The notes under the pieces: model-generated | Database searches by the model: none | What the model was told of the DNA's origin: nothing | The model's input: only the letters and a program-made list of their open reading frames with translations | Program-made: the position numbers and the translations under genes | Shown: positions 20,511 to 31,000 of the stretch, one piece after another | Layout of the letters: each line of letters begins with the position of its first letter | How positions within the stretch are numbered: the first letter of the stretch is position 1 | Assembly (NCBI GenBank): GCA_964017185.1 | Contig: OZ024882.1 | Span: 35,636,488-35,700,487, forward strand | Origin: Rugalucina vietnamica | Taxonomy: Eukaryota > Mollusca > Bivalvia > Lucinida > Lucinidae | Length of the DNA: 64,000 bases | Reading direction: 5' to 3'

Positions 20511-20683
20511 TTTATAAAAGAAAGTTAAGCTTATCTTGTATTGTGGTAGCCCATGTACATTCCATTTAAAATGTATATTTGTATTTTTGTATAATTATGT
20601 TCATGTTTTTCAATCATTTAATCCATGTGTTGTATATTGAATACTGTGATTTGTATGCCCGCAAGGGCCCTTGATTGGAATAA

Positions 20684-20760
20684 ATTCTATTCTATTCTAT
20701 TCTATTCTATTCTATTCTATTCTATTCTATTCTATTCTATTCTATTCTATTCTATTCTAT
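20684..20760. repeat. (TTCTA)n microsatellite at LINE 3' end
   Basis: About 15 perfect pentamers, in phase with 'ggaataaattctattcta' of the LINE 3' UTR, so generated with or after insertion. Confidence 0.95.
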
Positions 20761-21860
20761 GTAGATTCTCTGTTTGCTGGTAAATGTGACCGCCTTGGCG
20801 ATTTTTCAACAAGCGATAGAGAGAAATGAATGTAAATATAAGCAATGAGTTAAATTTTTCTGTTGTTCATGGAGCTATGAACCGCAGTGGGTCGCTAGCA
20901 AAGCTTACATGAACCCCTTCGGGTTTCATTCATTTTGCACGCGACCCACTGCGGTTCATAGCTCCATGAACACCAGAAAAATAAAAATCATTTCTTAAAT
21001 ATTTACAGTTTCGATGCAAATCCTTAATGGCTCTATAGAATTGATATGTCATTCATTCTTCCATGAATACATCATGTCACGCGACGTCACATGATCAGGT
21101 TATACGTCAAAAAACCATGGCTCTCGCCAATGTGATTCGACGATGTTGACGTCCGCTGTTTGAAGACACCCTGTGTGTAAACTTTCTATTTGCTTGTAAA
21201 TGTGTTCGCCTCGGACATTTTCAACAAGCGACATAAAGAAATATTTACATTTTTCTAAAACCTCCTTAGATGAACCATTAGATGTTCATCTGTGTTCATA
21301 CTTCCATGAACACATTGTGTCACGCGACGTGACGTAATCCAAACTTGACGTCAAAAACATGAAACTCGCCAATCTGATTGGACGTTGTTTACGTCGACGC
21401 CGTTCCGCTGTTTGAACACACACTGTGCGTAGATTCTCTGTTTCCTGGTAAATGTGACCGCCTTGGTGATTTTTCAACAAGCGATAGAGAGAAATGAATG
21501 TAAATATAAGCAATGAGTTTAATTTTTCTGTTGTTCATGGAGCTATGAACCGCAGTGGGTCGCTAGCAAAGCTTACATGAACCCCTTCGGGGTTCATTCA
21601 CTTTGCACGCGACCCACTGCGGTTCATAGCTCCATGAACACCAGAAAAATGAAATTCATTTCTTAAATGAATGTTAATATATGTAATGAGTTAAATTTTT
21701 CTGATGGCAATGCTTACATGAACCCTACATGAACCCTTTCGGGGTTCATTTACTTCAGGTAGGGTTCATGTAAGCTTTAACGTCAACAAGCGAAAGAAAG
21801 AAATGCATGTAAATATAAATAATGAGTTCAACGTTTCTGATGTTCAGAAACGTTCAGAAA
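20761..21860. repeat. Tandem units with paired hairpins inside the 4.6-kb element
   Basis: Blocks 'gtaaatgtgaccgccttgg', 'caacaagcgatagagagaaa' and 'aatgtaaatataagcaatga' occur at about 20770 and 21440, with a diverged version at 21190. Each full unit carries a hairpin of 30-bp perfect arms around 'gcttacatgaaccccttcgg' (20872-20978 and 21533-21640; arm core 'ctatgaaccgcagtgggtcg' / complement). A third, degraded hairpin lies at 21710-21775. Confidence 0.7.
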
Positions 21861-21882
21861 TGTTCAGCCGCAAGCTTACATG

Positions 21883-22215
21883 TACGGAAGAGTATTAGGG
21901 CCAGGTAATTTGTTTTTTAATTTTGAAATTTCGACTTAGTAACCCGAAATTTCGACTTACTATCTCGAAATTTCGTCTTAGTAACTCGAAATTTCGACTT
22001 AGTAACTCGAAATTTCGACTTATTATCTCGGAATTTCGACTTAATAACTCGAAATTTCGACTTACTATCTCGAAATTTCGACTTATTATCTCAAAATTTC
22101 GAGTTACTAAGTCAAAATTTCGAGTTATTAAGTCGAAATTTCGAGATAATAAGTCGAAAGTTCGAGATAGTAAATCGAAATTTCGAGTTACTAAGTCGAA
22201 ATTTCAAAATTAAAA
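21883..22215. mobile_element. Foldback built from GAAATTTCGACTTAGTAAC words
   Basis: From 21925 a 21-bp unit (AACTCGAAATTTCGACTTAGT and variants with TATCTC) repeats about seven times. At about 22095 it switches to its reverse complement for another five to six units and ends 'gaaatttcaaaattaaaaa', the mirror of the start. The left side is preceded by TACGGAAGAGTATTAG, the outer end of the foldback at 6522. The matching right end is missing. A 96-codon ORF through it (KFRLSNS repeats) is only the repeat read in frame. Confidence 0.7.
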
Positions 22216-22340
22216 AAAGGTTCATTTAAGGGGTTCATTTACTTTGCACGAGCCAAAACAAAAACCCGAAGGGGCTCATGTAAGGTGCATGTAAGCGTTG
22301 CTAAACATTATTATTGCTTTCACAACTTTTACAGGATAAT

Positions 22341-22552
22341 CAACCAGCAGGTCCATGTAACTAGGACAGGCCATCAGCAACTCTGAGTTAAAAGTGAATT
22401 TTTAGATTACACAAATCGGTAGATGAAAGAGAACGTCAACGTAACTTGAAATGCAACATAAATCGTCTTAACGAGATTATTTTACCGAATATAAAAAAAA
22501 GTTTTAGTTGGTTCTTCGTTGTGTTGATTTAGGTGTCGAATACGTTGTAATG
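22341..22552. repeat. Right terminal inverted repeat of the 4.6-kb element
   Basis: Reverse complement of 17923-18147; it ends near 'ggtgtcgaatacgttgtaat'. An F1 copy begins only about 13 bp outside it. Confidence 0.75.
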
Positions 22553-22565
22553 CAACAACTGTTAA

Positions 22566-22795
22566 ATGAGCCGCATCGTGAGAAAACCGGATTTTTGCCT
22601 ATGCGAAAACAAAGGCGCAGATCAGCTTCGCAGTAACTGCGAAGCTGATCAGCGCCTTTGTTTTCGCTACTCGGATAGTACAATTCCTCTTCTACTCATA
22701 GCCAAAATTTCAAGTATCTAGCCTGCTCCTGTGACTGTACAGACCGATTTGTGTCGCACCTGGTCGGAAACCCCGAAGACCGGTTTTCTAGAAAT
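22566..22795. mobile_element. F1 inverted-repeat element
   Basis: Ends 'gagccgcatcgtgagaaaac' and 'gaccggttttcta'; the internal hairpin is perfect ('gctgatcagcgccttt' against 'aaaggcgcagatcagc'). Confidence 0.75.
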
Positions 22796-23174
22796 CAATG
22801 CAAACTGTAGATTTTATATGATAAGCTGGTTGGGAGATGAAGCATGAAGTTTTAGGTTCGAAGTCGTTTATTCCTTAAGAACGATCAGATTTAACATTTT
22901 ATTCCTGTTTTGCTTTCAAAAATTGAGTTTTGCGGAAGCAAAAGGGCAAACTTGTATTCAGTAAAAGTGTTTTTTTTTTTCACATATGGCATATTGTATC
23001 CTCCGTAGCACAAAGACAAAGTGTTGTTAATTTCCATAAATTGGTCTGTAGCTAGGTTAAGGTATGAAATATATGTGATAAAAATTTCAGTATAGCCAGA
23101 AAAAAGGAAAATAGATTTTTTCAAACTTTCCCTAAGTGCTAAAAGTGTTCCCTAACTTATTTCCATGTGTATAT
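22796..23174. other. No recognisable feature
   Basis: AT-rich; a minus-strand ORF of 77 codons (22891-23124) shows no family signature and is not considered a gene. Confidence 0.4.
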
Positions 23175-23332
23175 ATCAGCTCTAGCAGTGAATTGTTGAG
23201 TAATAATTCACTGTTTGTCGGTCAGTTGTAAAGCAGATCAAATCACGAGCGCGTAGCGCGATTGATTTATCTGCTTACAACCGCCCGCCAAACAGTGAAT
23301 TATTACTCAACAATTCACTCACTAGAGCTGAT
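23175..23332. repeat. 157-bp hairpin element
   Basis: 'atcagctctag' and 'gaattgttgagtaataattc' (from 23175) are mirrored by 'gaattattactcaacaattc' and 'ctagagctgat' (to 23332), with a loop including 'gagcgcgtagcgcg'. A compact foldback MITE. Confidence 0.65.
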
Positions 23333-23338
23333 CTTTTT

Positions 23339-23638
23339 CCATTCTAACACACAATCATGGACGAAAAAAAGCCTTCCGTTGCTACCATTTCGACGCCATT
23401 GCATTAAAGAAGTCCCGCCAAAAATTAGACTGTTTCACTAACGTCTACATGTACTTGTCACGTCTTCTGAGCAAAAATGACGTTACGCCCCTCTGTCGCC
23501 GTAACTGACGTCACATTTGCATTTGAAATTAACGTCATAGCTCCCGCGCTTACAAAGTGTGAAATTGTTTTGTAATATAACACGTTTTCAAATCATTGGC
23601 TATGTAGGCGCGGTGTGCCCGGGGCGGTGTGTTAGAAT
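23339..23638. mobile_element. 300-bp MITE with CATTCTAACACAC ends
   Basis: 13-bp perfect terminal inverted repeats CATTCTAACACAC (23339) and GTGTGTTAGAATG (to 23638). The interior is GC-richer than its surroundings with several TGACGTCA-like words (about 23478, 23505). It adjoins the hairpin at 23175-23332. Superfamily unknown. Confidence 0.6.
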
Positions 23639-24544
23639 GTGACGGAAACAACGAACAAGAAAATTATAGCATGTTCTTAGTAACATGCTATACGGAGGGG
23701 TTCATAGAAATTTGGAAGTTTAAAATAATTTGAGATTGTGATAGAAGTCTACACTGACAAGAAGAATGATTCCTTTAGTAACGTACAGTGCATTTTGATA
23801 CCAAATAGAACAGATACTGTGTTATACCGTGAATGGTTTCATCACCACGTCTGAAAAATTGTCGACTTGACCTTTAAAACTTAAAAGAAACAAACAAACA
23901 TATGTAAACTTCCATCAGCAAAGGAAGTTTTATTCAAAATTTCAAACATAAATTCTTGCTGTCTGATTGACCCAAAGTTGTTTAGCGTGATTGATGTCTA
24001 ACCTGATTGGATTCTCTGAGTCCCCAAACAAAGATTTAAAATACATGATGAAAGTTTGATTTTGCTAGAGCCAATCAGAATAATACTAAATATCACAGAA
24101 TCAAGCAATAATGGAAGGACAATGTGAATCCAGTATGGTTCGAATTTTATAAAGCTGTGCTATAAATATAACTTAAATCTAAGGTTGTGTGACATAAGCC
24201 AAAATCTGCTGGCATGTGACCCAAATGGTATAATCTTAAAAGTGAGGTTAAACTGAAACCCCATAAATCTGCATCCATGAGGCTTGGTAGGGTAGTGTGA
24301 TCCAGACTTTGCCTTAGCTGTTTGTTTTGTAAATAACACTGGCACAATAACTCGGACATTCACCTAGATACACTCTATTTTCCGTGACAAAATGTGAAAT
24401 AATACATGTCTGTTGACGTTTTCTGTGAACATACTTTCAAAACTTAAAAAAGCCACATAGTTGAAAGAGAAAAGAAATGAATCAAAAGTTTCCGTTCCCC
24501 AAAATTTTTCCTAAAATCTGATATATCTTTTGTGAACTTTTGCG
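23639..24544. other. No recognisable feature
   Basis: AT-rich sequence. Two overlapping minus-strand ORFs of about 70 codons near 24150-24360 have no recognisable domain. Confidence 0.4.
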
Positions 24545-24871
24545 CTATAGCAATTTAGATATTTTGTCATCACTTGAAATTACAAACGGTTGCATTTTAA
24601 GAGTTCGATCATCAATATCAATACATTTTGTGTGGCGTCGTGCGATGAAGCATAAATCCGTACTGTAAGAAATCCGGTTGCATGACGGATACATGTATGC
24701 AGGGTGCAATAATTCTTCGGGTACGGTTTTCTTGCGTTCTAAGTAAATCACAATATCGTTGTGTACATAAAATTCTTCACATGCTACTATGTGGTGACCC
24801 ATGATTATCTTTGAGCTTTGATATATATTATATATGTCCGTTCCGGACAGTATCGGTTCGTTTCGGTCCAA
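24545..24871 (-). other. Unidentified 108-codon open frame
   Basis: The longest unexplained frame in this part of the window. It opens at a TTG (24871), so if real it would be an exon piece rather than a complete gene. The composition is protein-like (HNDIVIYLERKKTVPEELL near residues 38-56), but no domain is identified with confidence. It has no shared repeat text with the rest of the window. Could equally be a chance frame. Confidence 0.2.
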
Positions 24872-25580
24872 TCCGGTAATTCGTGATACCGCATGTCAAT
24901 CATCTATGTACAGCGGACGTGAAAGAGAACACTGTATTGGAAACAACATAATTTCATATGGATCGTTTTCCGATAAAAACCGATAAATAGGTCAACGAGA
25001 GAGTTCTTCCAAATCTTATAATTTAAAAACCATTTGAAACTAAGCAACCCCTAGATCTATAATATCATTAAACAATACATCACCGGTTTAATTTTATCAG
25101 AAGCATCGTATGTACTGATCTTCAAGGTTAGCGTGAAGAAAATAGATTTATTTACCGAAGTGAAAGTGACAAAAATGGCCGACAAAACAAACACTAGCCT
25201 AGTCTAGCCTCGAAGTGCATGAGGCCTGCAATATCGTGCATAGAAACAGAAATGAAAAGCACCTTCATAAACCCCTAAAGAGCCTTATTACGTCAAATAA
25301 TTGACAGAATACTGAAAACATATGGAGAGGTCAATACTACGGCTAATGGCTTCCCTCCAGAAAAATGTTAGTTATCTACATCACAACACCGTATTGGAAA
25401 CATAAGGGCTCATCAGCACAAAGAATAGAAGATAGCAATCTTAAAGGTGTACTTGAAGCCCTCAGGGAACAGATTAATTGTAAATTCCATCTTTTTGACA
25501 CATGCACCCTGGGTCCGGCACTGCTTACATGTACCACGGCGTTGTCCCCAGTAAAACGGTAATCAGCCTCCCGGTAAAAG
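24872..25580. other. No recognisable feature
   Basis: Nothing beyond short ORFs on both strands around 25365-25624 that mirror one another. Confidence 0.4.
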
Positions 25581-25582
25581 TA

Positions 25583-25680
25583 ATTTGAACCAACAATCTG
25601 CATAGGCGTAAACACTAGGCGCATATCAGCTTTGCATCAGCGCTTTTGTTTTTGCTACACGGATAGTACAATTTCATCCA
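25583..25680. mobile_element. F1 fragment
   Basis: 'gaaccaacaatctgcatagg', 'catatcagctttg', 'gctacacggatagtacaatt' in order; truncated on the right by a T-run. Confidence 0.55.
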
Positions 25681-25799
25681 AAATTTTTTTTTGGTCTGGT
25701 GAGAAGGACCATTTTTAAGGGATCTGGAATGAATTGCCATTCAGAGTGCTGGGGAGCAAGTTAAAAAAAACTTTTTATGTATGCAGCAGGGAGTAGGGC

Positions 25800-26070
25800 T
25801 ATTACTGTCTGAACACCATCTTTCAGAAACCACATTTTTCAAACTCTCACTTTTCTGAAAGATTACCATGCAAGATACCTATTCAAAATAATTTTTGGGC
25901 ATAATTATTTTATTAGTGAACCGATTTTCAAAATTTTGTGGCACTTTTTACGACTTTTGGTTTGCAAAAAGATGACAGGGTCATTTTTTTCTTGTGGTGT
26001 TTCAGAAAAGTGAGATTTTGAAAAATGTGGTTTCTGAAAGATGGTGTTCAGACAGTAGGCAAAACACTTC
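25800..26070. repeat. Inverted repeat with near-perfect 54-bp arms
   Basis: Left arm 25809-25862 ('gtctgaacaccatctttcag', 'aaaccacatttttcaaa') and right arm 26002-26054, its reverse complement, with an AT-rich loop of about 140 bp. High arm identity suggests a young insertion. 'ggagcagggagca'-like text flanks both sides (25742-25800 and 26100-26118). Confidence 0.75.
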
Positions 26071-26118
26071 AGGGAGTTATGGAGAAGGGTCATTTTTCTT
26101 TCAGGGAGCAGGGAGCAA

Positions 26119-26120
26119 AA

Positions 26121-26153
<33 letters not shown>
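26119..26153. repeat. (AC)n microsatellite
   Basis: About 17 AC dinucleotides without interruption. Confidence 0.95.
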
Positions 26154-26156
<3 letters not shown>

Positions 26157-26176
26157 TAGATCCTCTTTACATCTAG

Positions 26177-26400
26177 AAAACATGTCCACGTCCCACTGAA
26201 CTCAATTTTATACAGTAAAACTGGGGCGTATAGGGGTAAACATTAGTTCCTATTTTTGATCCTTGTGGGAACTCGTTAGAACCGCCTTCTATGTTTTGAG
26301 TATATATAATTGAAAAATATCAAGATGTTATTATTATTATTTTTTATAATTACATTTCTAAAATTTGCTGTATTGCACGGACACATTTTATAAAGCATGC
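26177..26400. mobile_element. F2 element, eroded copy
   Basis: 'acatgtccacgtcccac', 'actggggcgtataggggtaa', 'tgggaactcgttagaaccgc' and 'gcacggacacattttataa' are in F2 order; half of the central palindrome is deleted. Confidence 0.6.
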
Positions 26401-26428
26401 ATTTTATGTTGACTGGTTCCATGTCCAT

Positions 26429-26641
26429 ATATGTACCGCATCATGAGAAAACATAAAATGTCATTTCTGAACTGGTCCAACACAAACCGAGCTGTAAAAA
26501 CTCAGAAGATGGCTAGAGGCTGGAACTTTTTGATGTAGAAAGTAAATGAATTGCACTTTCTGTACAGCGAAACAAAAGGCGCTGATCAGCATCGCAGTTG
26601 CTGTGTCATTGCTTTCACAGTTTTCTCATGATGCGGCTCAT
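26429..26641. mobile_element. F1 inverted-repeat element
   Basis: 'gtaccgcatcatgagaaaac' opens and 'gttttctcatgatgcggctc' closes it; the TIRs match each other better than the family consensus. Confidence 0.75.
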
Positions 26642-26884
26642 ATGTATACTTTATACTGAATTGATTTCCAAATATAATGTTGGGTTAAAGACGCTTTTAA
26701 GTGAGGGCCTTTCGGAACCTGAATTACAAATTTAAGAAACTTAAAGGAATAAATGATTTTTCTTTTCAGTTCAGAAAAATCATAACACGTTACAGACGTA
26801 TAGGTTATAACTTGAATGTTATGCGACAGTCTGCATGCTTAGTTTTTAACCCAATCATGGTTGATAACTATGCTGCCTTCTTTA

Positions 26885-27555
26885 ATTGCACGCCGGTGGG
26901 TCGGGCGTCAGACTCTATGATGGCCCCGACTTAAAGCTATTCATTTTAGTCGGTTGGGGCCGGAGCTTCTTGTCTGTTGCTTGGCCCACCGGGGTCCAAC
27001 TGGTGTTTTTCTTTTGCTCCGGAGTTAGTAGGTTATTCGGCGCCCAGGGATCTCTATCGTCGGGCAGCTTACTCAATCTGTGAGTCCTGGTTTTTGATTC
27101 ATCAGGATGTTTATAATGATTTATTTGTTTGTTCTTGATGATTCATTGACTAGTTAGAGATTCACCACGAGGACCGAAGAACTAAGTAAACGTTATGAAC
27201 CACTGCAGAAGCTGAGGGTGAAGTTAGGTACCTGTAAAACTGGTTTAAGCCCGCCAGTAACTTTGTGTTCCTGATCGTTCCAAGTCGATACTTCTGTGGT
27301 GGTTCTTTTTGTTTTATGTCTTGGTGTTTAAAATTTTTGTGCTGTTAGCGCCTTATGTATGTTTTCATATTTTAGTTAAGTTAAGGTAACTGAGTGGCCA
27401 CCTTTTGGGAAAATAGCTGCTCATTCGGCTTACGATATGTTTCATGGTATAAGTACCTGATTGTTAGTTTGGGTTTTTTTCCCACCTCGGTTTTTGGAGT
27501 GGGAATCTTTTTCTGATTGCGCCTTTTCCTGATCTTTGCCTACTTGTACCTTTTT
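26885..27555 (+). repeat. Unclassified dispersed repeat R5 with GC-rich leader
   Basis: 27131-27555 is nearly duplicated at 49678-50100 ('gaccgaagaactaa', 'cgttatgaaccact', 'cccgccagtaactttg', 'gatcgttccaagtcgatact', 'gctgctcattcggcttacg'). Here it has an extra GC-rich leader (26885-27090; 'cgccggtgggtcgggcg', 'ggcccaccggggtcc'). No reading frame is conserved between the two copies, and no TIR or tRNA boxes are visible. Confidence 0.6.
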
Positions 27556-27583
27556 AAGTGAGATCTACTCAGTCGCGGCATGT

Positions 27584-27785
27584 AAAAACATATCTCCGGG
27601 GCTCCGACCAGGTCCGATGCATACCGGCTTGTGCACTAATGGGCACAGAAGAAGGTAACACTTCCAAAAAATACACAATTTGAAATTTGCCAGCCTTTCT
27701 TTCTCTGTCTGTGTACACAGACCAGTATGTCGAGCCTCATCAGGGAAACTACGTCATTACAGTTTGTTCGTGACGCGGCTCATTT
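27584..27785. mobile_element. F1 element, diverged
   Basis: 'ctccgaccaggtccgatgc' and 'gtgacgcggctcatttt' retained; the central hairpin is lost. It lies about 30 bp outside the left tip of the giant foldback. Confidence 0.55.
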
Positions 27786-27816
27786 TAAGCAAATTTTCAG
27801 TAATTTTTCGTAGGTC

Positions 27817-28056
27817 AAAAAAGTTAGCAGCTTGGCAGCATGGCAGGACGAAATTAGTAAATTAGCAGGATGGCCGTACGGCTGGTTAAGTAAGTTAGCA
27901 GCATGGCAGTATGGCCGAAGGAAATGTCAATTAACCAGTGTGGTCGTACAAAAGACAAAAACGTAACATTAATAAAATAATTAAAATGCTCACAAATAAT
28001 AAAAAAAAAATATATCTTATTTGCAAAATTCGTCCTGTTCGCAGGATGAATATCCG
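27817..28056. repeat. Left outer flank of the giant foldback
   Basis: Reverse complement of 45148-45425 at roughly 85-90%. Its outer half is itself reiterated ('agttagcagcttggcagc', 'agttagcagcatggcagt'), a shorter 40-bp-scale repeat related in wording to the satellite monomer. Confidence 0.75.
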
Positions 28057-31000
28057 GACAGATGGGATTTCTGGAGAACCGTTCAATGTAGGAAAACGCT
28101 TTATATCTCTAAATGCATGCGCTGGTAGGGCTAACTGTCGAGCTGTATGGATTTTCATCGTCTTGGCGGAACGGTATCGGCATAAGGCAAATTTCGTCCT
28201 GCTAGCAGCATGAAAATGACCAGCAGCATGGGATTTCTGGAGAACCGTTCAATGTAGGAAAACGCTTTATATCTCTAAATGCACGCGCTGGTAGGGCTAA
28301 CTGTCGAGTAGTATAGCAGTATGGATTTTCAAAGTCTTGGCGGAACGGTGTCGGCAAAAGGCAAATTTCATCCTGCTAGCAGCACGAAAATGACCAGCAG
28401 CATGGGATTTCTGGAAAACCGTTCAATGTAGGAAAACGCTTTATATCTCTAAATGCATGCGCTGGTAGGGCTAACTGTCGAGTAGTATAGCAGTATGGAT
28501 TTTCATCGTCTTGGCGGAACGGTATCGGCAAAAGGCAAATTTCGTCCTGCTAGCAGCATGAAAATGACCAGCAGCATGGGATTTCTGGAGAACCGTCCAA
28601 TGTAGGAAAACGCTTTATATCTCTAAATACATGCGCTGGTAGGGCTAACTGTCGAGTAGTATAGCAGTATGGATTTTCAAAGTCTTGGCGGAACGGTGTC
28701 GGCAAAAGGCAAATTTCATCCTGCTAGCAGCACGAAAATGACCAGCAGCATGGGATTTCTGGAGAACCGTTCAATGTAGGAAAACGCTTTATATCTCTAA
28801 ATGCATGCGCTGGTAGGACTAACTGTCGAGTAGTATAGCAGTGTGGATTTTCATCGTCTTGGCGGAACGGTATCGGCAAAAGGCAAATTTCATCCTGCTA
28901 GCAGCATGAAAATGACCAGCAGCATGGGATTTCTGGAGAACCGTCCAATGTAGGAAAACGCTTTATATCTCTAAATACATGCGCTGGTAGGGCTAACTGT
29001 CGAGTAGTATAGCAGTATGGATTTTCAAAGTCTTGGCGGAACGGTGTCGGCAAAAGGCAAATTTCATCCTGCTAGCAGCACGAAACTGACCAGCAGCATG
29101 GGATTTCTGGAGAACCGTTCAATGTAGGAAAACGCTTTATATCTCTAAATGCATGCGCTGGTAGGGCTAACTGTCGAGTAGTATAGCAGTATGGATTTTC
29201 ATCGTCTTGGCGGAACGGTATCGGCAAAAGGCAAATTTCGTCCTGCTAGCAGCATGAAAATGACCAGCAGCATGGGATTTCTGGAGAACCGTCCAATGTA
29301 GGAAAACGCTTTATATCTCTAAAAACATGCGCTGGTAGGGCTAACTGTCGAGTAGAATAGCAGTATGGATTTTCAAAGTCTTGGCGGAACGGTGTCGGCA
29401 AAAGGCAAATTTCATCCTGCTAGCAGCACGAAAATGACCAGCAGCATGGGATTTTTGGAGAACCGTTCAATGTAGGAAAACGCTTTATATCTCTAAATGC
29501 ATGCGCTGGTAGGGCTAACTGTCGAGTAGTATAGCAGTATGGATTTTCATCGTCTTGGCGGAACGGTATCGGCAAAAGGCAAATTTCGTCCTGCTAGCAG
29601 CATGAAAATGACCAGCAGCATGGGATTTCTGGAGAACCGTCCAATGTAGGAAAACGCTTTATATCTCTAAATACATGCGCTGGTAGGGCTAACTGACGAG
29701 TAGTATAGCAGTATGGATTTTCAAAGTCTTGGCGGAACGGTGTCGGCAAAAGGCAAATTTCATCCTGCTAGCAGCACGAAAATGACCAGCAGCATGGGAT
29801 TTCTGGAGAACCGTTCAATGTAGGAAAACGCTTTATATCTCTAAATGCATGCGCTGGTAGGGCTAACTGTCGAGTTGTATAGCAGTATGGATTTTCATCG
29901 TCTTGGCGGAACGGTATTGGCAAAAGGCAAATTTCGTACTGCTAGCAGCATGAAAATGACCAGCAGCATGGGATTTCTGGAGAACCGTCCAATGTAGGAA
30001 AACGCTTTATATCTCTAAATACATGCGCTGGTAGGGCTAACTGTCGAGTAGTATAACAGTATGGATTTTCAAAGTCTTGGCGGAACGGTGTCGGCAAAAG
30101 GCAAATTTCATCCTGCTAGCAGCACGAAAATGAACAGCAGCATGGGATTTCTGGAGAACCGTTCAATGTAGGAAAACGCTTTATATCTCTAAATGTATGC
30201 GCTTGTAGGGCTAACTGTCGAGTAGTATAACAGTATTGATTTTCACCGTCTTGGCGGAACGGTGTCGGCAAAAGGCAAATTTCATCCTGCTAGCAGCACG
30301 AAAATGACCAGCAGCATGGGATTTCTGGAGAACCGTTCAATGTAGGAAAACGCTTTATATCTCTAAATGCATGCGCTGGTAGGGCTAACTGTCGAGTAGT
30401 ATAGCAGTATGGATTTTCATCGTCTTGGCGGAACGGTATCGGCAAAAGGCAAATTTCGTCCTGCTAGCAGCATGAAAATGACCAGCAGCATGGGATTTCT
30501 GGAGAACCGTCCAATGTAGGAAAACGCTTTATATCTCTAAATACATGCGCTGGTAGGGCTAACTGTCGAGTAGTATAGCAGTATGGATTTTCAAAGTCTT
30601 GGCGGAACGGTGTCGGCAAAAGGCAAATTTCATCCTGCTAGCAGCACGAAAATGACCAGCAGCATGGGATTTCTGGAGAACCGTTCAATGTAGGAAAACG
30701 CTTTATATCTATAAATGCATGCGCTGGTAGGGCTAACTGTCGAGTAGTATAGCAGTATGGATTTTCATCGTCTTGGCGGAACGGTATCGGCAAAAGGCAA
30801 ATTTCGTCCTGCTAGCAGCACGAAAATGACCAGCAGCATGGGATTTCTGGAGAACCGTTCAATGTAGGAAAACGCTTTATATCTATAAATGCATGCGCTG
30901 GTAGGGCTAACTGTCGAGTAGTATAGCAGTATGGATTTTCATCGTCTTGGCGGAACGGTATCGGCAAAAGGCAAATTTCGTCCTGCTAGCAGCATGAAAA

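Larger units (their letters stand above)
18455..20760 (+). mobile_element. 5'-truncated non-LTR retrotransposon (LINE)
   Basis: The insertion begins at about 18455, already inside the ORF, so the endonuclease region is lost. It has a short 3' UTR with 'gcaagggcccttgattgg' and terminates in about 15 units of TTCTA (20684-20760). A microsatellite 3' end with 5' truncation is characteristic of several LINE clades and of target-primed reverse transcription. A possible short target duplication (TAGAT) lies at the two junctions. Confidence 0.9.
17923..22552. mobile_element. 4.6-kb element with 0.22-kb terminal inverted repeats
   Basis: 17923-18147 is the reverse complement of 22341-22552 at roughly 85-90%. 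Anchors are 'cgtattcgacacctaaatca' and 'acacaacgaagaaccaacta', and at the inner end 'cagagttgctgatg' and 'ctgctggttg'. The interior is non-coding apart from a younger LINE. It consists of tandem units of about 270 bp carrying palindromes, plus a word-type array. It behaves as a composite non-autonomous DNA transposon. Target duplications at the outer tips could not be fixed. Confidence 0.75.

Noticed and set aside
21923-22213. 96-codon ORF of KFRLSNS-type repeats
   Set aside because: It is the 21-bp foldback word read in frame; orientation flips mid-way and the 'protein' has no independent support.
24545-24871. TIR-domain (Toll-like receptor) fragment
   Set aside because: The run HNDIVIYLERKKTVPEELL is loosely reminiscent, but box 1, box 2 and the FW motif are not seen; left as unidentified.
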